The notes under the pieces were generated by a model. It was not told the origin of the DNA. It made no database searches and was given only the letters and a program-made list of their open reading frames with translations. Source: Laetiporus sulphureus 93-53 (taxonomy: Eukaryota > Basidiomycota > Agaricomycetes > Polyporales > Laetiporaceae). Taken from it: a stretch of DNA of 33,111 nt. A program made the translations under genes and the position numbers. Location of the stretch: the NCBI RefSeq assembly GCF_001632365.1, contig NW_024468588.1, positions 39,579 through 72,689 of the forward strand. The letters run 5' to 3'. Below are positions 21,245-30,643 of the stretch, one piece after another. Positions within the stretch are counted from its first letter, which is position 1; the number at the start of each line of letters is the position of its first letter.

Positions 21245-21419
21245 NNNNNNNNNNNNNNNNNNNNNNNNNNNNNNNNNNNNNNNNNNNNNNNNNNNNNNNN
21301 NNNNNNNNNNNNNNNNNNNNNNNNNNNNNNNNNNNNNNNNNNNNNNNNNNNNNNNNNNNNNNNNNNNNNNNNNNNNNNNNNNNNNNNNNNNNNNNNNNNN
21401 NNNNNNNNNNNNNNNNNNN
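21245..21419. other. Assembly gap (175 N)
   Basis: A run of unresolved bases inside the solo LTR. Its true length is unknown, and internal repeats near 21,061-21,133 may be why it did not assemble. Confidence 0.99.
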
Positions 21420-21610
21420 ATTGGCCCCTCAACAGTGGGCCCACTTACAGGCATTTATCTCATTGGATTAGATAGGATTACCTCAGCGTATCCACGGCCA
21501 TTGTAGATAGTTGCTATGACGAAGTCCAGAACCATTACTGGTTCTGGCAATATGTTCACATGTAGGTATCTGAGGTCTCACAGTAGCACAGTGCCAGGGG
21601 CCCTGCCCTA

Positions 21611-21622
21611 CATGTATATAAG
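21611..21622 (+). promoter_or_regulatory. TATA box of the solo LTR
   Basis: CATGTATATAAG, identical over 12 bases with the TATA regions of the LTRs at 24,693-24,704 (minus) and 29,141-29,152. It lies about 245 bp before the LTR end, as expected for a U3/R boundary. Confidence 0.7.
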
Positions 21623-21866
21623 CCCATGAGGATCTAAGGGAGAACCTTAGATTCATTATCCTATTGTATGCGGCCTAAACAGCCAATTCACCTCCTAGTT
21701 GTGAGCATAAGGCTAAGGGCCCTTTGAGCCCCTTTTCCAGACTGCATACCACTGCGCGCATCCTCAGCCTAGCCCTTGTGGCAGGCTTTTTATGTGGGAT
21801 CATTTGTGCAGGTCACAAAAGCAGACTTGCCCTTAATTGGGTTAAGTGCTTTGGTGCTTTGTGACA

Positions 21867-21871
21867 GCATC
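21867..21871 (+). repeat. Right target-site duplication GCATC
   Basis: GCATC immediately after the LTR end TGTGACA; it pairs with 20864-20868. The 7-TM exon continues with GCACTGACTTTG. Confidence 0.85.
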
Positions 21872-22120
21872 GCACTGACTTTGATCATGATCCCTGTGTA
21901 TCTAAGCCTTTCAGATCAGTTCACGAGCAGGCTCAACATGACCAACATGTCATTCCGGGCGCATCAGCCAGAGCAGGAAGTTCAGCTGTCTATGACGCAT
22001 GTTGCCTCGAGTGCAGAGGACCTCAGATGTGAGTGGATTGTGAAGGGTGATGATGAACTGCTTCCTCATAAAGACTCCCAGGGAAGTGATGCTGCCTCGA
22101 GCAGCGTTATTCCCATATAG

Positions 22121-24441
22121 TGAGCAGCGGGTTTGAGGCTGATTTACTATGATTGCTGCCATATATTCTTGCCTTTTTATTATGCTCAGAAATCTTTTCA
22201 TGCGTTGTTTCCATCCAAGCTACAAAGGCTTCGTGAGTATACTGCATCATTTGACATTGTGAGAGTATGGCGACTACAGGGTACGTGGTATCAGGTGGAC
22301 AGGCATCGCGAATCATGTGCATATGTTGCGCAGTTACAAAAAAATTGTAGTGCAGGCAGCCCTTTAATTACTCAAGCACCCACAACCACTGAATATATCA
22401 ACGAGTTCTATGGATGCAGAACTACATAGCAAGCAGATATTTGAGGTATCAGGTCATCAGTTGTTCAGGCTTCGGAGTCAATGATCGGATGCTCCGAGAT
22501 ATACCTCAACACTGCCTTCCAATCTCTGCACCTGTGCACCTGTCCTATTCCACTGGCTCTCCACCTGATGCTGTGATTCTGAATTTGATCAGGCTTGAGT
22601 GTCACATTCGCTGCACACAGAATGGTCTGCAGCAGGTACCAGATGCAGTGCTGGAAGTGCTCCTCGGCACTGGGCCCCTGGATGACAAATGTGATGTGCA
22701 TGACGTCGAGGCAGGGAGCTGGTGAAACATCAAAAGCTGGAATATACGCTGCTCGGAGCCCTGTTCAGTGAACCTGTCTGTCAGAAAGAGCGTCCTCCAC
22801 TCATCGTCGTCATAGATGGAGAAGTTTGGCATGCTGAAGACAAGCACATGCCCCACAGGAGGCTGCACAATCGGCAGTTGCATGGGATGGTCATTGTCTA
22901 CATATGCTGGGCTGCAATGAGGTGCAAGGACATGGAGGGCAAGCGCAAGATGCACTGTATGAACAGGCGAGGGGATCAAATGACAGCACTTGATGCAGTG
23001 TTGCATACGTGTAAATCGCCAATCCAACGTTCATTGCCACCAGTGTAACAATGGTCATGATACAGATGGCCAGGGAGCTGAACTGAGGCATTGTATGAAC
23101 TGCATGTGCAAACACGGGAAGCGAAAGTTGTAGCATCCTTTACGAGAGATTCTGCTGTAGAAATCCAAGTTAGCAGACCTAGGATGTAACAGCGAGCAAG
23201 TGTCATCGAGTAGGAATCCCAGGCATTCAGCAAACCTTTCGTAGAAGGAGTGTGGCCTAATATCAGATGGTCAGCATGCCTTTGCAGGCATGTATCCATA
23301 CTTCACTGTCTGACTGTTGAGATCTGAGACCCAAGAGGGTTTTAACGAAGCTAAACGGACGGAGGACTTCGTGTTCCTGCCTTCTGAAGTTCTGGTTTGT
23401 CACTCAAGTGCAGGCCATTAACATGAAGTGAATCATACCTTCTGCAAACATCTTCCATGAATCCCCTCGTGGCGCTACAGAGTCAGTCAAATAACAATTC
23501 GGCATTAGATGCAGCACTGTGGAACTTGTCTGTGCCCTAGGACCACGTGCAAAATACATGTGCACTATGGGACATCTGTCTTTCCCGAGACTCCAATATC
23601 AGTATGACATGAAGATGCTCCAGTTTTGTAGTTCTTCGATGAATCCCAATGAATAAGGGCAAATCAAATTTGAAACCCAAGCGGTATATATCAAAGTCTA
23701 ATGTGGCAATCGACTACCGAATTTTGATCCAGTCACGATGCAGTGTGCATGTGTGCAAGGAGTCTCTGTAGCTGGGGCCAGTCTTAGGTTGGATGTCACC
23801 CAACAAGGCATGACGCTGTCCTCATACCCTATCCTCATGCAGGCTTCTTGTGCCCATCCACATAACAAGTAATCGATGTTCATCCTGAATATATCATGCA
23901 AGCCTAAACAGGTGTTTATGCCAGATATATCATTCTGGCAGTTCTGTCCCGGTGGCGCTGTTTCTCTCTCTTTGTGCAAACGGCATTGCAGCAACCACAA
24001 TCTCCAGGTAAGATGTCACACAATGTCCTCTTCCTGAACCCTCTGACAGATGTTGGCCCATATGAGGCTGCGTTCACGATGTCAAAGTATGGCCTACTCA
24101 GTGAGGATGATAGTGAGAAAGACATTCATGGAATGGGACCGAGCGAGTACTCGCCCGGCGCGTCTGCCTCTGCCTCACCTTACAATAAGGATTGATCTAT
24201 TATCCCCACACTTGCTGGAATCTCGATATTCATCAGCATTTTGTGTCTGATCATAATGCTGCTTCAAGTCAATATGGCTGTTGTGCAGATCCAGGCACTC
24301 GTGGACACCATAGACACCCGTGCTTTGCCCCAAACAGTTGGTGGTTGGACGGAGCTTTCTTGAAGCTCAAATTTGGTAAGTGAAGCTGCATGATCCATTG
24401 CCATGTTCTTGCTGAACAAAAAGAAGATGCGGACATGAGGG
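22121..24441. other. No recognisable gene; probable degraded membrane-protein remnants
   Basis: Short frames on both strands; a hydrophobic stretch on the minus strand at about 23,010-23,090 (FSSLAICIMTIVTLVAMNVG) and a Ser/Asp-rich plus frame at about 24,010-24,195 could be pieces of decayed membrane-protein genes. Neither can be assigned, and I could not build a splice model. Confidence 0.45.
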
Positions 24442-25159
24442 TGTCACAGCACTGCTGGACAAGAGATCAAAAAGACTAAAAAGGATCGGTCACATGGAAC
24501 GTGCTGCCCTGATCCCCCTGATCCCAGTAATCCCCCTGAACCCTTATGTGGTGCAAGAGCTCAAGACTTACTTGTCAGCGGTGCAAGCGGTGGGAAGGGT
24601 GAGAGATATATGAAGGAGCTTGTGGGCTCAGTAAGGTGCTACAGTGATAGACGAGGAGAAACAATCTGAGGTTTCGTCCTCTACATGCTGGTCTTATATA
24701 CATGTACAGCGGGCTATCTTACCTAAGCTACCTATCTACAGGTATAAGCTAATGGCTGTACATGAGACAATGGAAGGTCCAGAAGTAGAACAATAAGTGG
24801 AAAGATCGATGGCTGCTGCAGTAATGTGTGTGAACATCGTGCCTATCTTGGTTTCCCTTTTGTTCTCCGGTGTGGATATCGTGCCTATCTAGGCTTCTGG
24901 CTAAACTAATAGGAAGCAGAAAACCAATGCTTAACAATAGTCCTTGTTTCCTTTGTTCCCAAATGGCTGCCTCTATTGTATCCTGGAATAGACAGGTCTG
25001 ACTGTATCATTCATGGGTCTGGACCATAACATGTGATGTGGACTATCACCTGATCTCTACATGTTGCGTCTGTGGCTGATGGCATGAAATATTGGTGAAG
25101 CACATGATCTGTGGCATGAGAAAAGTCATGTGCAAACTTTGTGGTGAAAATTTGTGACA
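24442..25159 (-). repeat. 3' LTR of the minus-strand Gypsy element
   Basis: 718 bp. On the minus strand it starts TGTCACAAATTTTCAC and ends GCTGTGACA, with a 7 bp terminal inverted repeat. The first 16 bases differ at one position from the LTR at 28,640 (TGTCACAGATTTTCAC). It contains a short G/C-rich iteration (CCCTGATCCCCCTGATCCC at about 24,510). The left flank, GAGGG (24437-24441), is the target duplication to look for. Confidence 0.75.
24693..24704 (-). promoter_or_regulatory. TATA box of the minus-strand Gypsy LTR
   Basis: Minus-strand CATGTATATAAG, about 455 nt into the LTR and 251 nt from its end; identical to the core in the other two LTRs. Confidence 0.7.
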
Positions 25160-25160
25160 C

Positions 25161-25170
25161 AACCCCCCTC
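25161..25170 (-). other. Polypurine tract
   Basis: Minus-strand GAGGGGGGTT immediately before the LTR start and 8 nt after the Pol stop codon; this is the normal plus-strand primer position for an LTR retrotransposon. Confidence 0.7.
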
Positions 25171-25177
25171 TCAAGGC

Positions 25178-25600
25178 TCATTGTCTCGAGGAGCCAAAAC
25201 CTTTGTTTCCCCTTCTTGTTGCTCACAACAATTGATAGCTTCTGGAAGGGATTCCCTCAGCATAATATTCGAACATTACCTGAGCTATCCTGTCTCCTGG
25301 CTTAACCGAAAATACAATATCTGTTGTGTTGATCAATACAACCTTGAGTTCTCCAGTGTAATCTGGGTCAATGCCTCCTGTGCCCATGTCAGTTCCTTGA
25401 GCAGCCAGTCCATTTCGTGGAGCTATTCGTGTGTAGGTGTGTTTTGAAGGGTCAATGGCGACTCCTGTTTCTACCACAGCTCGTGAATGTGGGGGGATTT
25501 CATGTGTTTCTGCTGCATAAATATCCCATCCGGCTGCTTCATTTGAGGATTTTTTCAGTGATTTGGTGTTATCCGTCATTTTATGATATAGGAAGAACTC
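25178..25600 (-). pseudogene. dUTPase domain at the C-terminus of Gypsy Pol
   Basis: All five trimeric dUTPase motifs are present in order: AAGWDIYAAE (1), RIAPRNGLAAQ (2), GGIDPDYTGELKVVLIN (3, with the catalytic Asp and conserved Tyr), VKPGDRIAQ (4) and RRGNKGFGSSRQ (5). Motif 5 lies after an in-frame TGA at 25223, so the ORF must once have run to the TGA at 25178. Motif 2 has Asn where Ser is usual. The enzyme hydrolyses dUTP to dUMP, keeping uracil out of newly made cDNA; lentiviruses and betaretroviruses carry the same domain. It is in frame with, and downstream of, the chromodomain. Confidence 0.88.
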
Positions 25601-28600
25601 GTCTGGGTGGTCGGACATGTTGATTCTGTGTGTGGATATTGGTGCAACTTCGTATGAGGATAGTTCGAAGTGTTTTCCACCAAAAGTGACGACTCTGATT
25701 GGTGCTTTGGCTGTGTCTGGGTGTTGTTGGTGGAATTCTTGAAGAAGCTCGTCGGCGTTGGTGAGATTCATTCGGGGTTTTCATGTATCATCAGAATGGT
25801 CATAGCCTTTCCATTTGATGAGGTATTGGACCCTTCCCCTCACGACCTTTGAGTCTAGTATTTCTTCAACTTCAAATTCTGGTTCTTCTTCGACTTCTAT
25901 AGCTGGGGGCTTTGGGGGTTCGCAGTTTGCAACTGTGTCTTGGTGATACATGATCAACTTGCTAGCATGGAAGACTGGGTGAACCATCATTTGCTTGGGT
26001 AGTTCCAGTCTGAACGTGACTGGGCCTAGCTTTTGAAGCACTTTGTAAGGTCCGAAATTTTGCGTGCCTAATTTCGCGAACTTGACTTTTACTCTGAGAT
26101 CCTTTCCCTTGAGTAGTACTAGGTCTCTGACTGTGAATGGGACTTCTCCCTTTTTCTCGTCAAAGTACCATTTCATCCGTGAAGCCGAAACTTCCAATGC
26201 TGCCTTTGCCTGTTCTTGTGCCTCGGATTGGCAGGCGAATAAATGTTCCAATGAAGGATGACATATCGATTCATGTACGTCTGGTGCCATTTTTGCATGT
26301 TGATTATATTCGATGAAGAATGAGGAAAGTGTGGTGGACTCATGGGTCTGGTTGTTGTATGAAAATTCTGCTGTTGGCAGGTAATAGACCCAATCATTCT
26401 GTCTATGGTTGCAGTACATGCGCAGGTACTGTTCCAACACCTGGTTAACCCTCTCCATCTGACCATCTGTTTGGGCATGGTATGCTGTAGACATTGTTGA
26501 CTTTATGCTGAGCTTCTGGCAGAACTCCTGGAATAGTTTGCTTGCAAACTGAGTACCTCTGTCTGAGATAATCTGGTGCGGCAATCCGTCGAGTTTGAAG
26601 ACTTCATTTTAGAATACGTTAGCGATTTGTAACGATGTGACTGTGTCGTCTATCACATAGAAGCGCCCTCACTTCCTTAGTCTATCTATGATGACAAGTA
26701 TTGTCATTTTCCTTTCTCCCCTAAAGTCCATGGCTGGAGGAAGTTGCATGATGAGATCAACTGTGACGATCTCCCATGGTCCTCCTGGTACATTATTAGG
26801 TTGTAATAGTCCATATGGTTTTTCTCTTGAGTACTTGTTGCGTTGACAACTGTCACAACCTTGTACATATTGTTTAACCATTACAGACATTCCTGGCCAC
26901 CAATAGTTTCGAGTCATGAGTTCCAATGTTTTGAACCTGCCTGGGTGTCCAGCTGGTAATGTATCATGATGGAGCTTTATTAGGTCTAGGCATAGCTGTT
27001 GATCTTTGGGGACATAAACCTTTCTGTGATGGAGCAGCAGTTCATGCTCAAAGTTCCATTCTGCGAGGTTTTTTCCAAATTCGCGCTGTCCTGCAGTCAA
27101 AAGCACACGATAATCCTTGATCATCATGGCATCTGTGAGTGCCTTATTGATCCTTTTCAGTAGTTGTGCATCATCAACTTCAGATGCATGAGTGGGTCGA
27201 ATCGCATTGATAGCGAAAAATTCAGGTTTTAACAGCATTTGATTCGAATTGTCGCTGTTTACCCCCCTCTCATGGTCTGGCCTCCTGGATAGAGGATCAG
27301 CACAAAGCATTGTCTTTCCAGGTTGGTGACTGAGAATGAAATTGAAACGTGTGAGGAATGATGACCAGCGCACTTGGCACTGGGATAATTTTTGTGCCTG
27401 ACAGAAGTATGTAAGGTTGAGATGGTCTGACCAAATCTCAATGGGTTCTGGGTGTCCTTCTAAGTAGTGCCGGTATTTTTCTAGTGCCTAAATGATTGCA
27501 AGCATCTCCTTGTCATAAATCTCATAGTTTCGCTCATGTTCATTGAGTGACTTGGAGTAGTATGCGACGGGATGCCACAGTTTGTCCTCTCTCAGTGGTT
27601 CAAGTACTGTGCTGGTTGCATAGTCTGAAGAATCTGTCTTCAGTCAGTAGGGTGCAGTATCGTTGAGGAGTTGTAGGATCAGGGCTGAAGTGAATGCCAT
27701 TTTGAGTGCACTGAAGGCTTGGTCTTGCTCGTCCTTCCATTGCCAGGGCACATCCTTACAGGTGAGAAGTGTTAAAGGTCATGCGAGTTTTGCAAAGTCC
27801 TTTATAAATCACCTGTAGAAATTCGCGAATCCTAAAAAGGCCTGTACTTGTTTGACCTTTGTAGGTGCGGGCCAGCCAAGTACACCTTCGACTTTAGCAG
27901 GGTCCATCTGTACCGAGTTCTTGCTGATGATCATGCCAAGATACTCGATTGAGGATTGTTCAAAGAAGCACTTTTCTGGTTTGGTATATAAGTCATTGTC
28001 CCGAAGGTGCTGTAGAACTGCTTTTACTAGTCGTCGGTATTCTTCGAGATCGTCCATAAATATGAGGATGTCGTCTAAGTAGACTACCACCTTTCCAGTG
28101 CGAATTAAGTCCTCGAGGACTGTATTCATCATTGTTTGAAAGGTGCTAGGAGCATGGCAGAAACTGAAGTACATTACAGTGGGTTTGAAGAGGCCGTGGT
28201 GTGTGATGAAGGTGGCTTTCTCTTCATCTCCTTCCCTAATTCATACTGTATGTTGTTGAACCCCCATCTCAGATCAAGCTTCGTAAAGATGCTAGCTTGT
28301 GAGAGTCTGTCGATGAGGTCCGAAATGTGTGGGATTGGGAACTTGTTCTTCTTTGTTACTGCATTGAGGTTCCTGTAATTTTGTACCAGCCTCAGTGACC
28401 CATCTTTCTTTTTGACGAAGAAGACAGGTGCTGCTGTTGGACTTCTTGATCTCTTAATGTATTCTTTGGCCAACTCTTGGTCTATCCACATGTCGAGCGA
28501 ATTTCTTTCCTGCAGGTTCATAGGATATAACTTTGCCAGGCGTGGTAACGATGCCTCTGGAACAAGTTCGATTGGATGATTGTAGGGCTTTCTTGTGGGC

Positions 28601-28634
28601 ATTCATTCCAACTGCTTCTTGGAGAACACATCGC

Positions 28635-28639
28635 CATAC
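28635..28639 (+). repeat. Putative left target-site duplication CATAC of the plus-strand Gypsy
   Basis: The five bases before TGTCACAG, inside the RT codons of the minus-strand Gypsy. The right copy would be beyond the window. Confidence 0.45.
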
Positions 28640-28774
28640 TGTCACAGATTTTCACGTTTTCACCTCTGCACGTGACCAAGACATCACTTGACACCAGCGC
28701 TAGGCTGTTCAGAAAGGAACGAACTGGTACGCGAAGTACTAACAGTCCTAGGCACCCCGAAGGTCCAGGTCTAA

Positions 28775-28794
28775 TCACGTGACATATCACGTGA
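28775..28794 (+). promoter_or_regulatory. Paired TCACGTGA palindromes in the Gypsy LTR
   Basis: TCACGTGA at 28775-28782 and 28787-28794, about 350 bp upstream of the TATA core. The same 8-mer occurs twice in the solo LTR (21061, 21109). It is a typical bHLH (Cbf1/Pho4-like) target, so a possible enhancer. Confidence 0.5.
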
Positions 28795-29140
28795 TATCTA
28801 CACATGTGACAAGTAGCGCTGGTATTAGGTAAGCCTAACTTATACAGTAATATCATCCCACCTAGAAGCAACGGTCGGACTCCGAAAGAATCCAACGAAG
28901 GGAATACACGACACCGGAGACAGGTCCTTAAGGGGATATTAGTTCACATACACGAGGTAGATAGATACCACGCCACCGGAGATGTAGCCATTACAGGCAA
29001 TACCATTCCCATGGTCTTACTAAGTAGCTCAGAGGTTCGGCATGCATGACACACGTAGTCTGACAGGTAGTGGTAACCAATCAGACAATTTCCATTAGCT
29101 AGCAGTTCTGGGGTATCAGGGTGCCAAGGGTCCCTCCACT

Positions 29141-29152
29141 CATGTATATAAG
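29141..29152 (+). promoter_or_regulatory. TATA box of the plus-strand Gypsy LTR
   Basis: CATGTATATAAG, 501 bp into the LTR and about 202 bp from its end. Confidence 0.7.
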
Positions 29153-29387
29153 CCAGAGCTCTGAGACGTCTAAGTCCCCCAGACTTATTCTCATCTCTGC
29201 TACGCCTATTCATATAGTGTCACCAGCGACCACTTGCAAGTCGCTGCTTTACCTTGATCATCTCTGTGTCCATCTCTACTTCGACAACAGTCAGTAAGTG
29301 TTTGATTATAAGGTCATAGGCTTAGTCGGCGCTCTGCGTCCTAAGTTTGTGATAGAAGAATAAGTCTGCTTATCTTACCTGCCTCGA

Positions 29388-30089
29388 GTGCCTGCCCAGC
29401 ATACTCGCTGCAGTGTTGCGTCTTCACACGTCCACCCGCACGTTAGCGGTGTCATATCTTCACCTGACGTTCCGTCAGTCGCCGACTCTACCAGCGTAAG
29501 CTGCACCAAGGCATTGCGCAGCATCGACGGTGTCATCCGTCGTCCTCGAGCGAGAACTCCAGAAGAGTTCTACGAGCAGCGGCCCATAAGACCCCTGCCA
29601 AGGCCAGGACATATCTCTACGGGAGGTCGGCCCCCTCGCGGCACTAGTTCAGTTTCTATTATCCAGACTCCCTCGGTCAGGCGACCGAGACTACCTGCAG
29701 GACCATCAGGTCCAGATCTCAATCAAGGGACATACGTCGAGACCGCTACAGGGTCTCATTTCATCTATCCTCTCGCCGTTTCCATCATCTCGACTCAGCG
29801 TGTCGAAGGCACCCTTCGACAGATTTGTATCCTACTCACCAAACGATACCGTCGTCAGCTTGACGACCACGACATCCTCGACCTCGAGCATCTCATACTC
29901 AAGCTCGAATCCATCCGCACCGACATCGCAGAATTCAAGCTTTCCTTTGTTCACCAACACGTGGTTCGCGACTTTTGCAACTACGTCCAGGAAAGGAAGC
30001 ATCAGGGCGGAGAGGCTCGCTGGATAATCAGAGATATTATCCAGAAGTATCGCTTAGGAATACAGGTCACAGGGCGACCTTTGCTGTAG
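29388..30089 (+). CDS. Gypsy ORF A: basic/Pro-rich protein of unknown function ahead of gag
   Basis: Frame open from 29364 to TAG at 30087-30089; about 233 aa from a GTG at 29388. There is no ATG in this frame, so the start codon has been lost, lies in a spliced leader exon, or is non-AUG. The N-terminal half is rich in Ser, Pro and Arg (RRPRARTPEEFYEQRPIRPL). The C-terminal half is predicted helical (LDDHDILDLEHLILKLESIR, FVHQHVVRDFCNYVQERK). I recognise no family. It lies between LTR and gag, where most Gypsy elements have only a leader, and its stop is 21 nt before the ATG of ORF B. Its good preservation suggests it was coding recently. Confidence 0.6.
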   Translation: MPAQHTRCSVASSHVHPHVSGVISSPDVPSVADSTSVSCTKALRSIDGVIRRPRARTPEEFYEQRPIRPLPRPGHISTGGRPPRGTSSVSIIQTPSVRRPRLPAGPSGPDLNQGTYVETATGSHFIYPLAVSIISTQRVEGTLRQICILLTKRYRRQLDDHDILDLEHLILKLESIRTDIAEFKLSFVHQHVVRDFCNYVQERKHQGGEARWIIRDIIQKYRLGIQVTGRPLL

Positions 30090-30110
30090 ATACGAATACT
30101 CTTTTTGTAT

Positions 30111-30641
30111 ATGTCTTCATCAGGCGACTCGAACAATCTTGATAACTTTGAGCAACTCAATCCAATCGGTCACACTTTTGATTACCTTTGGGATTCACTT
30201 CCACGTGTTCTTCGAGACAGAGCAGGCGAAGCATTTGCTACATACGAGGACACGTTTGACATTGATTACCACGACGTATATCACATATACGCCCTCCAAA
30301 TCTATCCAGAATTTGATTGGAGGAACGTCGCGGTTCATATCTGCTATATCCCTATTGGATCCGAAGAACCGGAGGACCGTCTCACTGAAGCTTACAATAG
30401 CTTCGTCGAGTGGCTCGAAGAAATCGAGCGTATTTGCGAAATTCATCATAACCATCAGTGGCCCGCAGTCCGGGACAAGACTAGGTTTTTGTGGCAACCC
30501 TTCGTCAAGGTCATCCATCAAGACCTTTGGCTGCTGCGAAACCAACGCTCAGGACGAATAATTGTCTGACAGGCCACGATCGCCAATAGGCATATCACCG
30601 AGTTCGAAGAACATCTTCGCGAGATAGAGGAAGAATTGTAA
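30111..30641 (+). pseudogene. Gypsy ORF B: acidic protein of unknown function, one nonsense mutation
   Basis: ATG 30111 (MSSSGDSNNLDNFEQL) to TAA 30639-30641, 176 codons, with one TGA at 30567-30569 probably replacing Trp (TGG). It is acidic and rich in aromatic residues: HTFDYLWDSLPRVLRDR, IDYHDVYHIYALQIYPEFDW, EWLEEIERICEIHHNHQW, then the amphipathic end HITEFEEHLREIEEEL. No domain is recognised. Only two bases separate its stop from the gag ATG, so gag would be reached by reinitiation, leaky scanning or a separate transcript. In frame and length it looks like a genuine component of the element. Confidence 0.65.
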
Positions 30642-30643
30642 AT

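Larger units (their letters stand above)
20869..21866 (+). mobile_element. Solo LTR of a Gypsy-like element
   Basis: Starts TGTCACAG and ends TTTGTGACA, giving a 7 bp terminal inverted repeat TGTCACA/TGTGACA and TG...CA ends. It is flanked by an exact 5 bp duplication, GCATC. Removing the insert and one GCATC rejoins the 7-TM reading frame (GGC-ATC-GCA-CTG), proof of the boundaries independent of the LTR itself. No coding sequence is inside. The length of 998 bp includes 175 unresolved bases. It shares CATGTATATAAG with the two Gypsy LTRs at 24,442 and 28,640 but is otherwise divergent. Confidence 0.88.
19894..22120 (+). pseudogene. Basidiomycete seven-TM membrane protein gene, degraded and split by a solo LTR
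   Basis: A multi-exon gene of the large basidiomycete family of receptor-like 7-TM proteins of unknown function. Pieces: ATG 19894 (MELMPDLAYLID); exon 19986-20171 (VNCVLFVTSIVILF, RRGLNVLLVVTNIFLFL); exon from 20231 (TGVTGYANETLLMFGGDIL, IDFVSELILCYRCWVI); exon of about 20,460-20,804 (LAHLVLSTVPTVLV, LALCMNVLITALIVG, ISILVESSAIYLIMQLSYV); last exon 20863-20868 joined to 21872-22120, ending in a hydrophilic tail (MTNMSFRAHQPEQEVQL) and TAG. The 58-nt intron 20805-20862 is clean, giving VQIY followed by GIALTLI, near the family's usual GIAPTLI. Damage: TGA at the expected Trp and Arg after RCWVI (about 20,350), an exon 1-2 junction out of phase, and the solo LTR after Gly-Ile in the last exon. 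Confidence 0.82.
24442..28639 (-). mobile_element. Chromodomain Ty3/Gypsy element with C-terminal dUTPase, truncated at its 5' side
   Basis: On the minus strand, reading from 28,639 down: RT, RNase H, integrase, chromodomain, dUTPase, polypurine tract, 3' LTR. Gag, protease and the N-terminus of RT are missing because the plus-strand Gypsy begins at 28,640 within the RT codons (…QYGDVFSKKQLE). The missing half may lie beyond that insertion outside the window. Nine in-frame stops plus one frameshift make it inactive. Confidence 0.88.
25178..28639 (-). pseudogene. Gypsy Pol: RT, RNase H, integrase, chromodomain, dUTPase (decayed)
   Basis: RT: MPTRKPYNHPIELVPEA, FVKKKDGSLRLVQNYRNLN and catalytic VVVYLDDILIF at about 28,070. 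RNase H is near 27,440-27,750. The integrase zinc finger has HHDTLPAGHPGRFKTLE and CDSCQRNK (about 26,860-27,000), and the DDE core is [21 protein letters not shown] and [16 protein letters not shown] (about 26,755, 26,570 and 26,450). The chromodomain is [20 protein letters not shown] (about 25,800-25,880), continuing into NLTNADELLQEFHQQHP. dUTPase is at the end. Stops: TGA at 28603, 27809, 27779, 27644, 26669, 25781 and 25223; TAG at 27488; TAA at 26609. A frameshift lies near 28,240. Everything from 28,174 down is in one frame, so the ancestral Pol was one polyprotein including dUTPase. Confidence 0.87.
28640..29354 (+). repeat. 5' LTR of the plus-strand Gypsy element
   Basis: Starts TGTCACAGATTTTCAC and ends CCTAAGTTTGTGATA, where TGTGATA is one C-to-T change from the expected terminal TGTGACA. 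Its length, 715 bp, is close to the 718 bp of the related LTR at 24,442. It contains two TCACGTGA palindromes 12 bp apart. Confidence 0.72.

Noticed and set aside
21751..21766. Alternative right boundary of the solo LTR at a GCATC near 21,758
   Set aside because: That border would end in GC rather than CA and would not rejoin the gene frame; the GCATC at 21,867 follows TGTGACA and restores the exon.
21800..21820. 12-13 base match AGGTCACAAAAG between the solo LTR end and the Copia leader at 17,303
   Set aside because: A match of this length is expected by chance when a 33 kb window is compared with itself, and the flanks do not match.
22602..23299. Minus-strand frames suggesting a second membrane-protein gene
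   Set aside because: Only one hydrophobic segment is convincing, stops interrupt every frame, and no splice model held together.
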